Shown piece after piece: positions 10,978 through 17,856 of a DNA stretch of 64,000 bases. Under the pieces are notes generated by a model. The model was not told the origin of the DNA. It ran no database searches and saw nothing but the letters and a program-made list of their open reading frames with translations. The stretch comes from CAWAMD01 sp963783045 (GTDB taxonomy: Bacteria; Actinomycetota; Nitriliruptoria; Nitriliruptorales; Nitriliruptoraceae), in contig CAWAMD010000004.1 of the NCBI GenBank assembly GCA_963783045.1, positions 1-64,000 of the forward strand, written 5' to 3'. Within the stretch, counting starts at the first letter, position 1. Every line of letters begins with the position of its first letter. The position numbers were made by a program, and so were the translations under genes.

Positions 10978-11328
10978 TCACAAAGATTGGTCAAAATACC
11001 GATTGGTTAACTCACGCTCAGTGACGTCGATTAAGCTATACCCTAACTTTCTCATTACCCTCATTGCATCATCGTATTTCCTTATTTGACTAATATCAAA
11101 AATGCCATTTTTCCCATTTTTCTTCCTTGAAAACTTGTCCACTTTCTTAAGAGTGGAACTTAAAAACGCCTCTCTTTTCGGAAGATCAAGGAATTCAATC
11201 AGTTCCTCTAAGGCGCTGCTTTTTGCATTAGAAAAAACATCCTCGAATCTCAGCGAGAATAATGGTAGATTAATGGATTTCCTGCGCAATTCAAGCGCAA
11301 AGTTGTTTATTTCTGTCCACCAAAACAG
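10978..11328 (-). pseudogene. sulfotransferase-like protein, C-terminal fragment cut at the composition junction
   Basis: Reading the minus strand, the frame enters from the junction at ~11,328 without a start (LFWWTEINNFALEL...) and runs to a TGA at 10978, giving about 116 residues. The pattern LRFEDVFSN...ALEELIEFLDLP matches the C-terminal RYEDL...L..FLGLP region of PAPS-dependent sulfotransferases. The PAPS-binding P-loop would lie in the missing part. The in-frame codon TTG at 11289 could act as a start, but the coding pattern continues upstream to the junction, so the gene is truncated. Call rests on a short match. Confidence 0.5.
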
Positions 11329-11331
11329 GCA
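11321..11331. other. junction between low-G+C and high-G+C DNA
   Basis: Left of here the sequence is AT-rich (…TTTATTTCTGTCC). From 11331 it is about 70% G+C with actinobacterial codon use. The sulfotransferase-like gene on the left is cut, and the transporter gene on the right begins exactly here without a ribosome-binding site. No repeat, tRNA or integrase marks the join. Confidence 0.85.
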
Positions 11332-12074
11332 TGGACGCCGGGCTCGGTGGCCTGGTCGCCGGACTCATCACCACGGTGGCGGGCATCGGTGGTGGCATCG
11401 TCCTCATCGCCCTGCTGTCCGGGTTCCTCGACCCGCGCACCGTCGTCGGGCTGACCGCCCCCGTGCTGGCCGTCGGCAACGCCAGCCGCGTCGCGATGTT
11501 CCGGCGCCGGCTCGACGCGGAGGCGGTCATCTGGGTGCTCGCCGGTGCCGTCCCGACGGCCCTGCTCGGCGCATTCCTGCTGAAGGACCTGCCCGCCCGG
11601 GCGATCCAGGTCGGTATGGCGGTGCTGCTGCTCGGCTTCGTCACGGTCGAGCTGGCGCGCCGGCTGCGGCGACGGGGCCGCGGCGTGGCGGTCCACGACG
11701 CCCCCGAGGAGCCGATCGCAGCCTGGTTCGGGCTGCCGGTGGGTCTGGTGCTCGGTGGGCTGTCCGCCGTCGTCGGCGGGGCCGGGCCCATCAGCGCCCC
11801 GTACCTGCACGCGCGCCGGCTCACCAAGGGCGACTTCGCGGCCACGAACGCGGCAACGAACGGGACCGTCCACGCCATCAAGACGGGGGTGTTCGCGCTG
11901 ACCGGTGTGCTGACCCTCGCCAGCGCCCCGGCGAGCGCGCTCGCGGCGGCCACCGTCATCGTCGGCAACCGCGTCGGCAAGGCGGTCCTCGGTCGCATCA
12001 GCGAGGAGACCTTCGTCCGGCTCCTGCTCGCGGCGCTGACCGTCGCTGCCGTCCGGCTGCTGCTGGTCGGCTAG
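11331..12074 (+). CDS. TauE/SafE-family membrane transporter
   Basis: A 247-residue protein with about 7-8 hydrophobic segments and the TauE/SafE repeat motif: AGIGGGI near residues 17-23, with a second glycine-rich copy (AVVGGAGPISAPYL) at mid-protein. Members are proposed sulfite/sulfonate or other small-anion exporters of the plasma membrane. Length fits the family, but the ATG sits right at the composition junction with no Shine-Dalgarno, so the natural start may have been lost. Substrate unknown. Confidence 0.75.
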   Translation: MDAGLGGLVAGLITTVAGIGGGIVLIALLSGFLDPRTVVGLTAPVLAVGNASRVAMFRRRLDAEAVIWVLAGAVPTALLGAFLLKDLPARAIQVGMAVLLLGFVTVELARRLRRRGRGVAVHDAPEEPIAAWFGLPVGLVLGGLSAVVGGAGPISAPYLHARRLTKGDFAATNAATNGTVHAIKTGVFALTGVLTLASAPASALAAATVIVGNRVGKAVLGRISEETFVRLLLAALTVAAVRLLLVG

Positions 12075-12103
12075 TCGCCGGGTTGCCCGTGGCGCGGACG
12101 AGC

Positions 12104-12961
12104 TCAGCGGCGCGGGATGTCGGTGACGGCCAGCTGGAACGCGGACGCCGTCGCGTAGACGACGCCGTCCTCGTCGACGAGTGCGGAGCGGGCGCGGATC
12201 TTGCGGCCGTCGGCGCTGTCGAAGCGGGCGACCGTGCGCAGCGGCTCGCCGATCCGGGGGCTGGCGAAGTACTGGACGTGGTAGCCGCCGAGCAGCGAGC
12301 CGACACACCCCAGGGCGCGGATGTGCTGCATGGACGCCCACACGGTGGGGCAGTCGAGCACGGCGGCGACGACGACCGGGTGCACGAAGCCGCGGCCGTC
12401 GTCGTGGTCGTCGTCGGGGATCCAGCCGGTGACGATCTGCTCGTCGGTGTGCCACGCGGGCAGCAGCCGGAGCCCGTCGTCGTTGTCGGGTCCACAGACC
12501 CAGCAGTGCGGGAAGGCGTCCTGGGAGTGCGGTGCGGGCAGCGGCACGGTCGCGAGCGCGTGCAGGTCCGGTACCCGCGGGGCCGGCTCGTGCCCGGCCA
12601 GCTCGACCGTCCCGGCGACCAGGGTGGTGTCCCCCGCGACGGTCACGGCGTCGTAGTGGGCGGCCGCGGTGGCCCGGATCCTCGCGGTGACCGGCGTGTC
12701 GAGCGGCGTCGGGGCGTGCAGGCGGGCGTCGACGGCGGTCGGCGGTGCGTCGAAGCGGTCGCCGAGCCGGGCCGCGGCCAGCAGCGCACCGACCGCGAGG
12801 CCGCCCTGCAGGATCCCGCGGGGCCCGTGCAGGTGCGGGTCGGCGACGAGCCCGCGGGACAGCCAGCCGTCGTCGTCCACGCTCGCGTCGGCGCCCAACC
12901 AGAGGCCGAGAGGCTCCGGTCCGGCGGGGAGCCAGGCGGCCGGGGATCGTGTCGTGCTCAT
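12104..12961 (-). CDS. hotdog-fold thioesterase-like protein
   Basis: 285 residues from an ATG at 12961. Two-part architecture: an N-terminal half with a HGPRGILQGGLA helix-turn typical of hotdog acyl-CoA thioesterases (about 45-57), and a C-terminal half opened by CWVCGPDN (153-160), a motif common in PaaI-like/hotdog proteins of actinobacteria. Probably hydrolyses or binds acyl-CoA; substrate unknown. Converges with the TauE gene (29 bases apart). Confidence 0.7.
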   Translation of the reverse strand: MSTTRSPAAWLPAGPEPLGLWLGADASVDDDGWLSRGLVADPHLHGPRGILQGGLAVGALLAAARLGDRFDAPPTAVDARLHAPTPLDTPVTARIRATAAAHYDAVTVAGDTTLVAGTVELAGHEPAPRVPDLHALATVPLPAPHSQDAFPHCWVCGPDNDDGLRLLPAWHTDEQIVTGWIPDDDHDDGRGFVHPVVVAAVLDCPTVWASMQHIRALGCVGSLLGGYHVQYFASPRIGEPLRTVARFDSADGRKIRARSALVDEDGVVYATASAFQLAVTDIPRR

Positions 12962-13014
12962 GGGCCCGACGGTAGCGCCTCCGGCCACCGCATCCGCGGT
13001 GGCTCGCGCGGGCG

Positions 13015-15396
13015 TCAGCGCGCCGGCCGGTCCTGGATCCGGTCGAAGACCTGGAGCCGGACGCGGTCGGCGATCGCCCCGGCCCCACCGGCGAGGTAGG
13101 CGTCGTCGACCGCGTCGCGGTGCACCGTCAGCCACGCGCCCGTCACGTCCGAGTGATCGAGGTCGGTCGCGTCGACCAGCAGGAGGACCCCGCCGAGCTT
13201 CCAGGCGACCGGCACGGCCACGAGCGCGTCCGGGAAGTTGAGGCCGGACGCGAGCACGGTCGGCGCGACGGACGCTCCCTGGCGGCGGGCCTCCTCGACG
13301 ACGGTGACGGCCGTCGCGTAGCGGTCGGGACCGGCGAGCCGCCGCACGTCGTAGCCGGCGTCGCGCAGCTGCTGCTCGGTGGCTGGATGCACCGCACGGT
13401 CGCCGCCCGTGATCCACACCTGCCGGCCGGCGAGCACCCGCCGGATCGCGGCCATGCTCGCCGCCGGGACGCCGTCGGGCTGCACGAGCACGATCGGGGC
13501 CCGACCGGTGACGGCCAGGTTCCCGGCGACCAGCGCGTCCGGCCAGGCCCGGGAGGCGTCCGGGCTGGCGCCGAGCGCGACGACGACCTGGGAGACACGA
13601 CCGCCGATCCGGACGATCTCGTCGGCGATCGCGGCGGCCGTCTCGAACCGGCTGCTGCCGGCGAGCCGGGTCGTCGCGATGCCGAGCTGGGCGAGGTCGT
13701 CGTCGACCTGTGGGGCGAGCGCAGCCGTGCCGCCGGCGAGGTAGACGTGGGCGACGCCGAGCCGCTGCAGCTCGGCGGCGGTCGAGGGGTGCAGCGCGTC
13801 GCTGTTCGTGAGCAGGATGGGGCCGTCCACCTGCGCCGCGAGCGCCGAGGCGGCCAGCGCGTCCGGGAACTGGTCCGCCCGGGCGAGGATCGCGTCGTGG
13901 GCCGACGGGAACGCGGCCTGTGACAGCGACGCGGCCGTGTCGATCCGGTTGCTGCCGGCCCGGCGTGTCACCACGTCGTCGTCGATGTAGACGGCAACGT
14001 CGACGCGGCGGACGGCGCCCCGCTCGTCGGTGGCGGCGACGTGGGCCTGGTAGGTGCCGGGCTGCGCGTACCGGGCCGTCACCGTCGGTCCGGTCGCCGA
14101 CCCCGGCGTCGCGCCGGGCAGGTCCCAGGTGAGCGTGACCTCGCCGCCCTCGGGGTCGAAGGTGCGGGAGGCGTCCATGGTCAGCGCCGCTCCCGGGCGA
14201 GCCTGGGCGATGCGGTCGACGACGATGTGCGGCGCGGCGTTGCGGACCCGGATCGTGGTCTGCTGGTGGCCCTCGTTGCCGGACTCGTCACGGACGGTCA
14301 GCGTCACGGTGTACGTGCCGATGGCCGTGTAGGCGTGGCTGACGGTCGCGCCGGTCGCACTCGTCCCGTCGCCGAGGTCCCAGCGGTAGGTCAGCGCCGT
14401 CGAGTCCGGGTCCGAGGAGGCGGACGCGTCGAAGCTGACCGGGTCGAGCGTGGCCACGTCCGTGGACGAGACCGCGAGGCGTGCGACGGGCGGAGCCTTG
14501 GCGATGGTGATCGTCGTCTCGGCCCAGTCGCTGCCCCCGTCGGCGTCGTGCACGATCACGACGACGCGGTAGCCGCCGGGCGCCCCGTAGGTGTGTGTCG
14601 GTCGCGGCCCGGCGTCGGTCGCGTCGACGTGCCCGTCGCCGTCGAAGTCCCAGTCGAACCGCAGCGGCTGCGACGAGTCGGGGTCGCTGGAGCCGGAGGC
14701 GTCGAAGGTCACCGGCTGGCCCGAGACCTTGCCGGTGGGCGGCGGTGCGAGGCGGGCGACCGGCGGACGGTTGACGGGGACGTCGTGACGGACGGACGCG
14801 GTGAAGCCGGCCCGGTCGGTGACGGTGAGCTTCACCGGGTACGTGGCGCGCTCCGTGAACACGTGGGTGGGGGTGGCCCCGGTGGCGTCGACCCGGCCGT
14901 CGTTGTCGAAGTCCCAGGCGTAGGTGAGGTTGGTCCCGTCCTCGGCATCGCGCGACGCGCGCGCGTCGAAGGACACCACGTCGCCGGGCGCCGGTGTGGG
15001 CGGCCGGAACGTGAAGGCTGCGTCGGGGGGTGTGGACACGACCACGTCGTGGGTGACCACGGTGGTGCCTGCGCATCCGGTGATCTCCGCCGCGGCCCGG
15101 TAGGTGCCGGCGCGCGGGTAGGCATGCTCGGCGCGGGCGCCGGTCGCCTCCCACCCCGAGGTGTCCGACGTGTCGAAGTCCCAGCGGTAGGTCGGCGCGG
15201 CCTGGCTGTCGCTGCAGCGGCCCAGGAAGACGACGGTGCTGCCCGGCGCCGGCTGCGGCGGGGAGGTGGCGAAGTCGGCAACGGTCGTGGCGGCCAGCGC
15301 CGACGGCGCGGCGGCACCCAGCGACCCCAGCACCGTTGCGACGGTGACGAGCATCCCCACGAGGGTGGTCAGCGACGAGCGGGACAGGACGCGCAC
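13015..15396 (-). CDS. secreted PKD-domain protein with three cell-wall-binding type 2 repeats
   Basis: GTG start at 15396, with AGGGGG 3 bases upstream; a longer reading to 15477 has no ribosome-binding site. Signal peptide (...SLGAAAPSALA). Then about five PKD/Ig-like beta-sandwich domains, each recognised by a WDFD or WDLG/WDLP core (YRWDFDTSD, YAWDFDNDG, FDWDFDGDG, YRWDLGDG, LTWDLPG). The C-terminal third has three cell-wall-binding repeats (CWB2, as in clostridial and actinobacterial surface proteins), opening RRAGSNRIDTAA, RLAGSSRFETAA and RLAGPDRYATAV. About 793 residues. Likely a surface or S-layer-like protein with the repeats holding the wall and the PKD array reaching out; no enzyme domain seen. 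Confidence 0.85.
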   Translation of the reverse strand: MRVLSRSSLTTLVGMLVTVATVLGSLGAAAPSALAATTVADFATSPPQPAPGSTVVFLGRCSDSQAAPTYRWDFDTSDTSGWEATGARAEHAYPRAGTYRAAAEITGCAGTTVVTHDVVVSTPPDAAFTFRPPTPAPGDVVSFDARASRDAEDGTNLTYAWDFDNDGRVDATGATPTHVFTERATYPVKLTVTDRAGFTASVRHDVPVNRPPVARLAPPPTGKVSGQPVTFDASGSSDPDSSQPLRFDWDFDGDGHVDATDAGPRPTHTYGAPGGYRVVVIVHDADGGSDWAETTITIAKAPPVARLAVSSTDVATLDPVSFDASASSDPDSTALTYRWDLGDGTSATGATVSHAYTAIGTYTVTLTVRDESGNEGHQQTTIRVRNAAPHIVVDRIAQARPGAALTMDASRTFDPEGGEVTLTWDLPGATPGSATGPTVTARYAQPGTYQAHVAATDERGAVRRVDVAVYIDDDVVTRRAGSNRIDTAASLSQAAFPSAHDAILARADQFPDALAASALAAQVDGPILLTNSDALHPSTAAELQRLGVAHVYLAGGTAALAPQVDDDLAQLGIATTRLAGSSRFETAAAIADEIVRIGGRVSQVVVALGASPDASRAWPDALVAGNLAVTGRAPIVLVQPDGVPAASMAAIRRVLAGRQVWITGGDRAVHPATEQQLRDAGYDVRRLAGPDRYATAVTVVEEARRQGASVAPTVLASGLNFPDALVAVPVAWKLGGVLLLVDATDLDHSDVTGAWLTVHRDAVDDAYLAGGAGAIADRVRLQVFDRIQDRPAR

Positions 15397-15601
15397 GGAT
15401 CCCCCTGTGGGCGGTGCGACGGGTGGGAGGTTGCGCGGATGGATATCACACCTCGTGCCCGGGAACGACCAGGCCACCGCCCCCGCCGCCGCCCGTCACC
15501 GAGAGCGCACGTCCGGGCCGCCGTGGGAACTCCTCGTCGCCGATGACCGTTGGCGCGCCCCCTGCTCGCAATCCCCGGCGTGCGGCCGTACCGTCCCACA
15601 C

Positions 15602-15623
15602 CCACCACAACATGTTGTGGTGG
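15602..15623. promoter_or_regulatory. 22-bp perfect palindrome upstream of nrdR, candidate NrdR box
   Basis: A perfect inverted repeat centred at 15612/15613 with core CCACAACATGTTGTGG, 46 bases upstream of the nrdR start. The ACAACATGTTGT core is close in form to NrdR boxes (ACA-AT-rich centre-TGT palindromes), so autoregulation by NrdR is plausible. NrdR usually binds a pair of boxes; I see only one. It could belong to another dimeric repressor. Confidence 0.5.
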
Positions 15624-15668
15624 CGTGTCGCTGACGGTCGTGCCGATCACGGCCAGGGAGCTTTGCCC

Positions 15669-16151
15669 GTGCGCTGTCCGTCCTGCGGGTACGACGACGA
15701 CCGCGTCGTCGACTCGCGTCCGACCCCTGGCGGCGAGGCGATCCGGCGCCGCCGCGAGTGCCGGTCGTGCCAGGGCCGCTTCACCACCTTCGAGCGCGTC
15801 GAGCGGCCCGCGTTGCTCGTGCGCAAGCGCAACGGCTCCGTGCTGCCCTTCTCGCCCGCGAAGGTGCTCGACGGGATGGCCCGTGCGGCGAAGGGGCGGG
15901 TGGGTGGCGACGAGCTCGACCGGGCCGCCCTCGCCGTCGAGCGCGGCCTGCGTGACCTCAACGTCCGGGAGGTGACCTCCGAGCAGGTCGGGCTGCAGGT
16001 CCTCGCGCAGCTGCGCGACCTCGACCAGGTCGCCTACGTCCGGTTCGCTTCGGTCTACAAGGACTTCCAGGGAGCCGAGGACTTCGAGAAGGAGCTGCAC
16101 TCCCTGCGCAAGGAAGCGCCGCCCAAGGGCGGCGAGGACCTGCGGGTCTGA
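15669..16151 (+). CDS. nrdR: transcriptional repressor NrdR
   Basis: Controls ribonucleotide reductase genes by sensing ATP/dATP. GTG start at 15669 with GGGAG upstream gives VRCPSCGYDDDRV. Zinc ribbon of two Cys pairs (CPSC at 3-6, CRSC about 30 residues on), then the ATP-cone (RKRNGSVLPFSPAKV...). 160 residues, normal for the family. First gene of a conserved actinobacterial nrdR - LysM - lexA group. Confidence 0.95.
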   Translation: MRCPSCGYDDDRVVDSRPTPGGEAIRRRRECRSCQGRFTTFERVERPALLVRKRNGSVLPFSPAKVLDGMARAAKGRVGGDELDRAALAVERGLRDLNVREVTSEQVGLQVLAQLRDLDQVAYVRFASVYKDFQGAEDFEKELHSLRKEAPPKGGEDLRV

Positions 16152-16161
16152 AGGGGGGAGA

Positions 16162-16227
16162 GACGGCCGGGCCGTGAAGGTTGCGTGGCCGCCCCCCTCG
16201 ACCGCCACACAACGAAGCCCGGCCGTC
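16162..16227 (+). terminator. two-tier hairpin 3' of nrdR
   Basis: An outer perfect 11-bp stem (16162-16172 GACGGCCGGGC with 16217-16227 GCCCGGCCGTC) encloses an inner 10-bp stem with one G-U pair (16180-16189 with 16204-16213). It starts 10 bases after the nrdR stop. No U-run follows, so it may be a non-canonical actinobacterial terminator or an mRNA end-protecting structure. The rest of the gap to 16362 holds nothing I recognise. Confidence 0.55.
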
Positions 16228-16362
16228 GCGGGCCCCCGAAGGGGCTCGCAGCGCGCACTGTGGCCGACGCCGCCCCCCGATGCGAGAGGCAATCCCCGGT
16301 CGCACGGCCAGTCGCCGCCGCCCATGCGCCACCCTGCGGTGCGCCGGCCACTGGCGAAAGTG

Positions 16363-16815
16363 TCACCGGGCCGGCAGCATGACCACCGTCCACGCGGGCA
16401 CGGACGCCGACTCCAGCCCGTTGATGCGTCGCAGGTCCGCCAGGTAGCTGCGCGGGTCGGTGCCCGCAGGCGCCCGGGTCACCGCGATCTCCCACAGCGT
16501 CTGGCCGGGCTCGACCGTCACGTACCCGGCGGCGCGGTGCTCCGCCTGCGCGCCGGCGCCCCCCGTGCCGGCGAAGAGGGCGAACAGGAGCGCGACCGCC
16601 GCCAGCGCCGCGAGGACGGCGGCGCGGCGACGCCAGTAGACGATCGCGGGCAGCCGGCCGCCGCGCGGCGCGGGACGCGCGGCGGGCGTCGGCGTGGCGG
16701 GCGGAACCGGGCGCCGGGGCGCCTCGCGCCGCGGAGCGGGGTCCGGCGCGCGACCGGGGAAGGTCGTCGCGCGCCGCGGGAAGCCCATCACTGCCGTCGT
16801 GCTGGCCGTCGCCAT
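16363..16815 (-). CDS. LysM-domain membrane protein, SOS-linked (DivS/ChiZ-like position)
   Basis: 150 residues from an ATG at 16815 with AGGAGG upstream. Pro/Arg-rich cytoplasmic N-tail, one membrane segment (about 65-85), then an extracytoplasmic LysM domain (about 98-148: VTVEPGQTLWEIA...). It is divergent from lexA and shares four LexA boxes with it. This is the position of Rv2719c (ChiZ) in M. tuberculosis and divS in corynebacteria, which slow division during DNA damage. No catalytic domain is visible; a damage-induced cell-division inhibitor is the best inference. Confidence 0.75.
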   Translation of the reverse strand: MATASTTAVMGFPRRATTFPGRAPDPAPRREAPRRPVPPATPTPAARPAPRGGRLPAIVYWRRRAAVLAALAAVALLFALFAGTGGAGAQAEHRAAGYVTVEPGQTLWEIAVTRAPAGTDPRSYLADLRRINGLESASVPAWTVVMLPAR

Positions 16816-16916
16816 CTCGTCCTCCTGCTGCTCGGTCCTCGGTGACGCCCCGGACGCTACGAAGGGGGTGTGACATCTCGGTCCGGTCTTGACTCGGTCT
16901 TGACCGTCGCGTGCAC

Positions 16917-16930
16917 CGAACGCCTGTTCG
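16917..16930. promoter_or_regulatory. LexA (SOS) box 1
   Basis: CGAACGCCTGTTCG, matching the actinobacterial SOS consensus CGAAC-N4-GTTYG in both half-sites. It lies in the lexA/LysM divergent promoter region. Confidence 0.8.
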
Positions 16931-16950
16931 ATCTCGTCGTCGATCATCGC

Positions 16951-16964
16951 CGAACACACGTTCG
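16951..16964. promoter_or_regulatory. LexA (SOS) box 2
   Basis: CGAACACACGTTCG, a perfect match to CGAACRNRYGTTYG. Confidence 0.85.
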
Positions 16965-16980
16965 ACGTCAACCCTCCCGT

Positions 16981-16994
16981 CGAACAGATGTTTG
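16981..16994. promoter_or_regulatory. LexA (SOS) box 3
   Basis: CGAACAGATGTTTG, a perfect match to CGAACRNRYGTTYG. Confidence 0.8.
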
Positions 16995-17026
16995 CCTTCC
17001 CCGCCGGCCGGCGCTACGGTCCGGCC

Positions 17027-17040
17027 CGAACGTTCGTTCG
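17027..17040. promoter_or_regulatory. LexA (SOS) box 4
   Basis: CGAACGTTCGTTCG, with both half-sites intact, 57 bases before the lexA start. Overlapping CGAACG/CGTTCG half-sites allow more than one register. Confidence 0.75.
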
Positions 17041-17096
17041 GGCGCCGCCGCGCGGGCCCGGCCACGCTTCCACCGGGATGCGACCGCCAGGAGACG

Positions 17097-17828
17097 ATGA
17101 TGAGCGACACCGGGTCGACCTCCGCCTCGACCGACACCCCGACCGACACCCCGACCGACACCCCGACCAAGGTGTCGACGAACGGCGGTCATGCTGCGGA
17201 GGAGCTCACCGACCGGCAGCGCGCCATCCTCGCCGTCATCCACGAGCACGTGGACACGCGGGGCTTCCCCCCGTCGGTGCGCGAGATCTGCGACGCCGTC
17301 GGCCTGAAGTCAACGTCCTCGGTGCACGCGCAGCTCGCCCAGCTCGAGCAGAAGGGCTACCTGCGCCGGGACCCGACGAAGCCGCGGGCGATCGAGGTCG
17401 CCCGGGACATCGAGACCAACCTCGAGGCCCGCCCCGAGCAGTCGCGCAACGTCCCGCTCGTCGGCGAGATCGCCGCCGGCGCGCCGCTCGTCGCCGAGGA
17501 GCGGGTCGACGCGGTCTACGCCCTCCCCCGCGAGCTGGTGGGCGAGGGCACCCTCTTCATGCTGAAGGTGCGTGGTGAGTCGATGATCGAGGCGGGCGTC
17601 CTCGACGGTGACCTCGTCGTCGTGCGGGAGCAGCCGACCGTCGAGCAGGGCGAGATGTGCGCCGCGCTCGTCGACGGCGAGGCGACGGTGAAGTTCTTCC
17701 GCCGGACCCGGACGGGCGAGGTCTTCCTCGATCCCGCCAACCCGGCCTTCGAGCCCATCCCCGTGGCCGCCGACCAGGACATCCGGGTCATGGGCAAGGT
17801 CGTCACCGTGCTGCGGTCGGTCCGCTAG
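17097..17828 (+). CDS. lexA: LexA repressor
   Basis: SOS repressor that cleaves itself when stimulated by RecA filaments. Start at the first of two adjacent ATGs (17097/17100) after AGGAGA. Winged helix-turn-helix at about 38-105 (LTDRQRAILAVI...), self-cleavage site Ala127-Gly128 in EIAAGAP, catalytic Ser162 (GESMIEAG) and Lys199 (EATVKFF). 243 residues; the extra length is an N-terminal Thr/Asp/Pro tail coded partly by a 12-bp repeat. Four LexA boxes upstream imply strong autoregulation. Confidence 0.96.
   Translation: MMSDTGSTSASTDTPTDTPTDTPTKVSTNGGHAAEELTDRQRAILAVIHEHVDTRGFPPSVREICDAVGLKSTSSVHAQLAQLEQKGYLRRDPTKPRAIEVARDIETNLEARPEQSRNVPLVGEIAAGAPLVAEERVDAVYALPRELVGEGTLFMLKVRGESMIEAGVLDGDLVVVREQPTVEQGEMCAALVDGEATVKFFRRTRTGEVFLDPANPAFEPIPVAADQDIRVMGKVVTVLRSVR
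17130..17165 (+). repeat. 12-bp tandem repeat inside lexA (three copies)
   Basis: Three exact copies of ACCGACACCCCG encode TDTP repeats in the LexA N-terminal tail. The 12-base unit keeps frame, so copy number can change without breaking the gene. Confidence 0.85.
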
Positions 17829-17856
17829 ACAGCCCGCTGGACACGCGGCCTCGGGC

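Noticed and set aside
10945..11320. IS-mediated joining of the two DNA types
   Set aside because: The IS has intact ends and target duplication inside the low-G+C DNA and ends about 385 bases before the junction.
11102..13099. Very long open frames on both strands in G+C-rich DNA, some crossing the composition junction
   Set aside because: They are shadows of the TauE, thioesterase-like and PKD genes; the translations are Arg/Pro/Ala-rich noise with no motifs.
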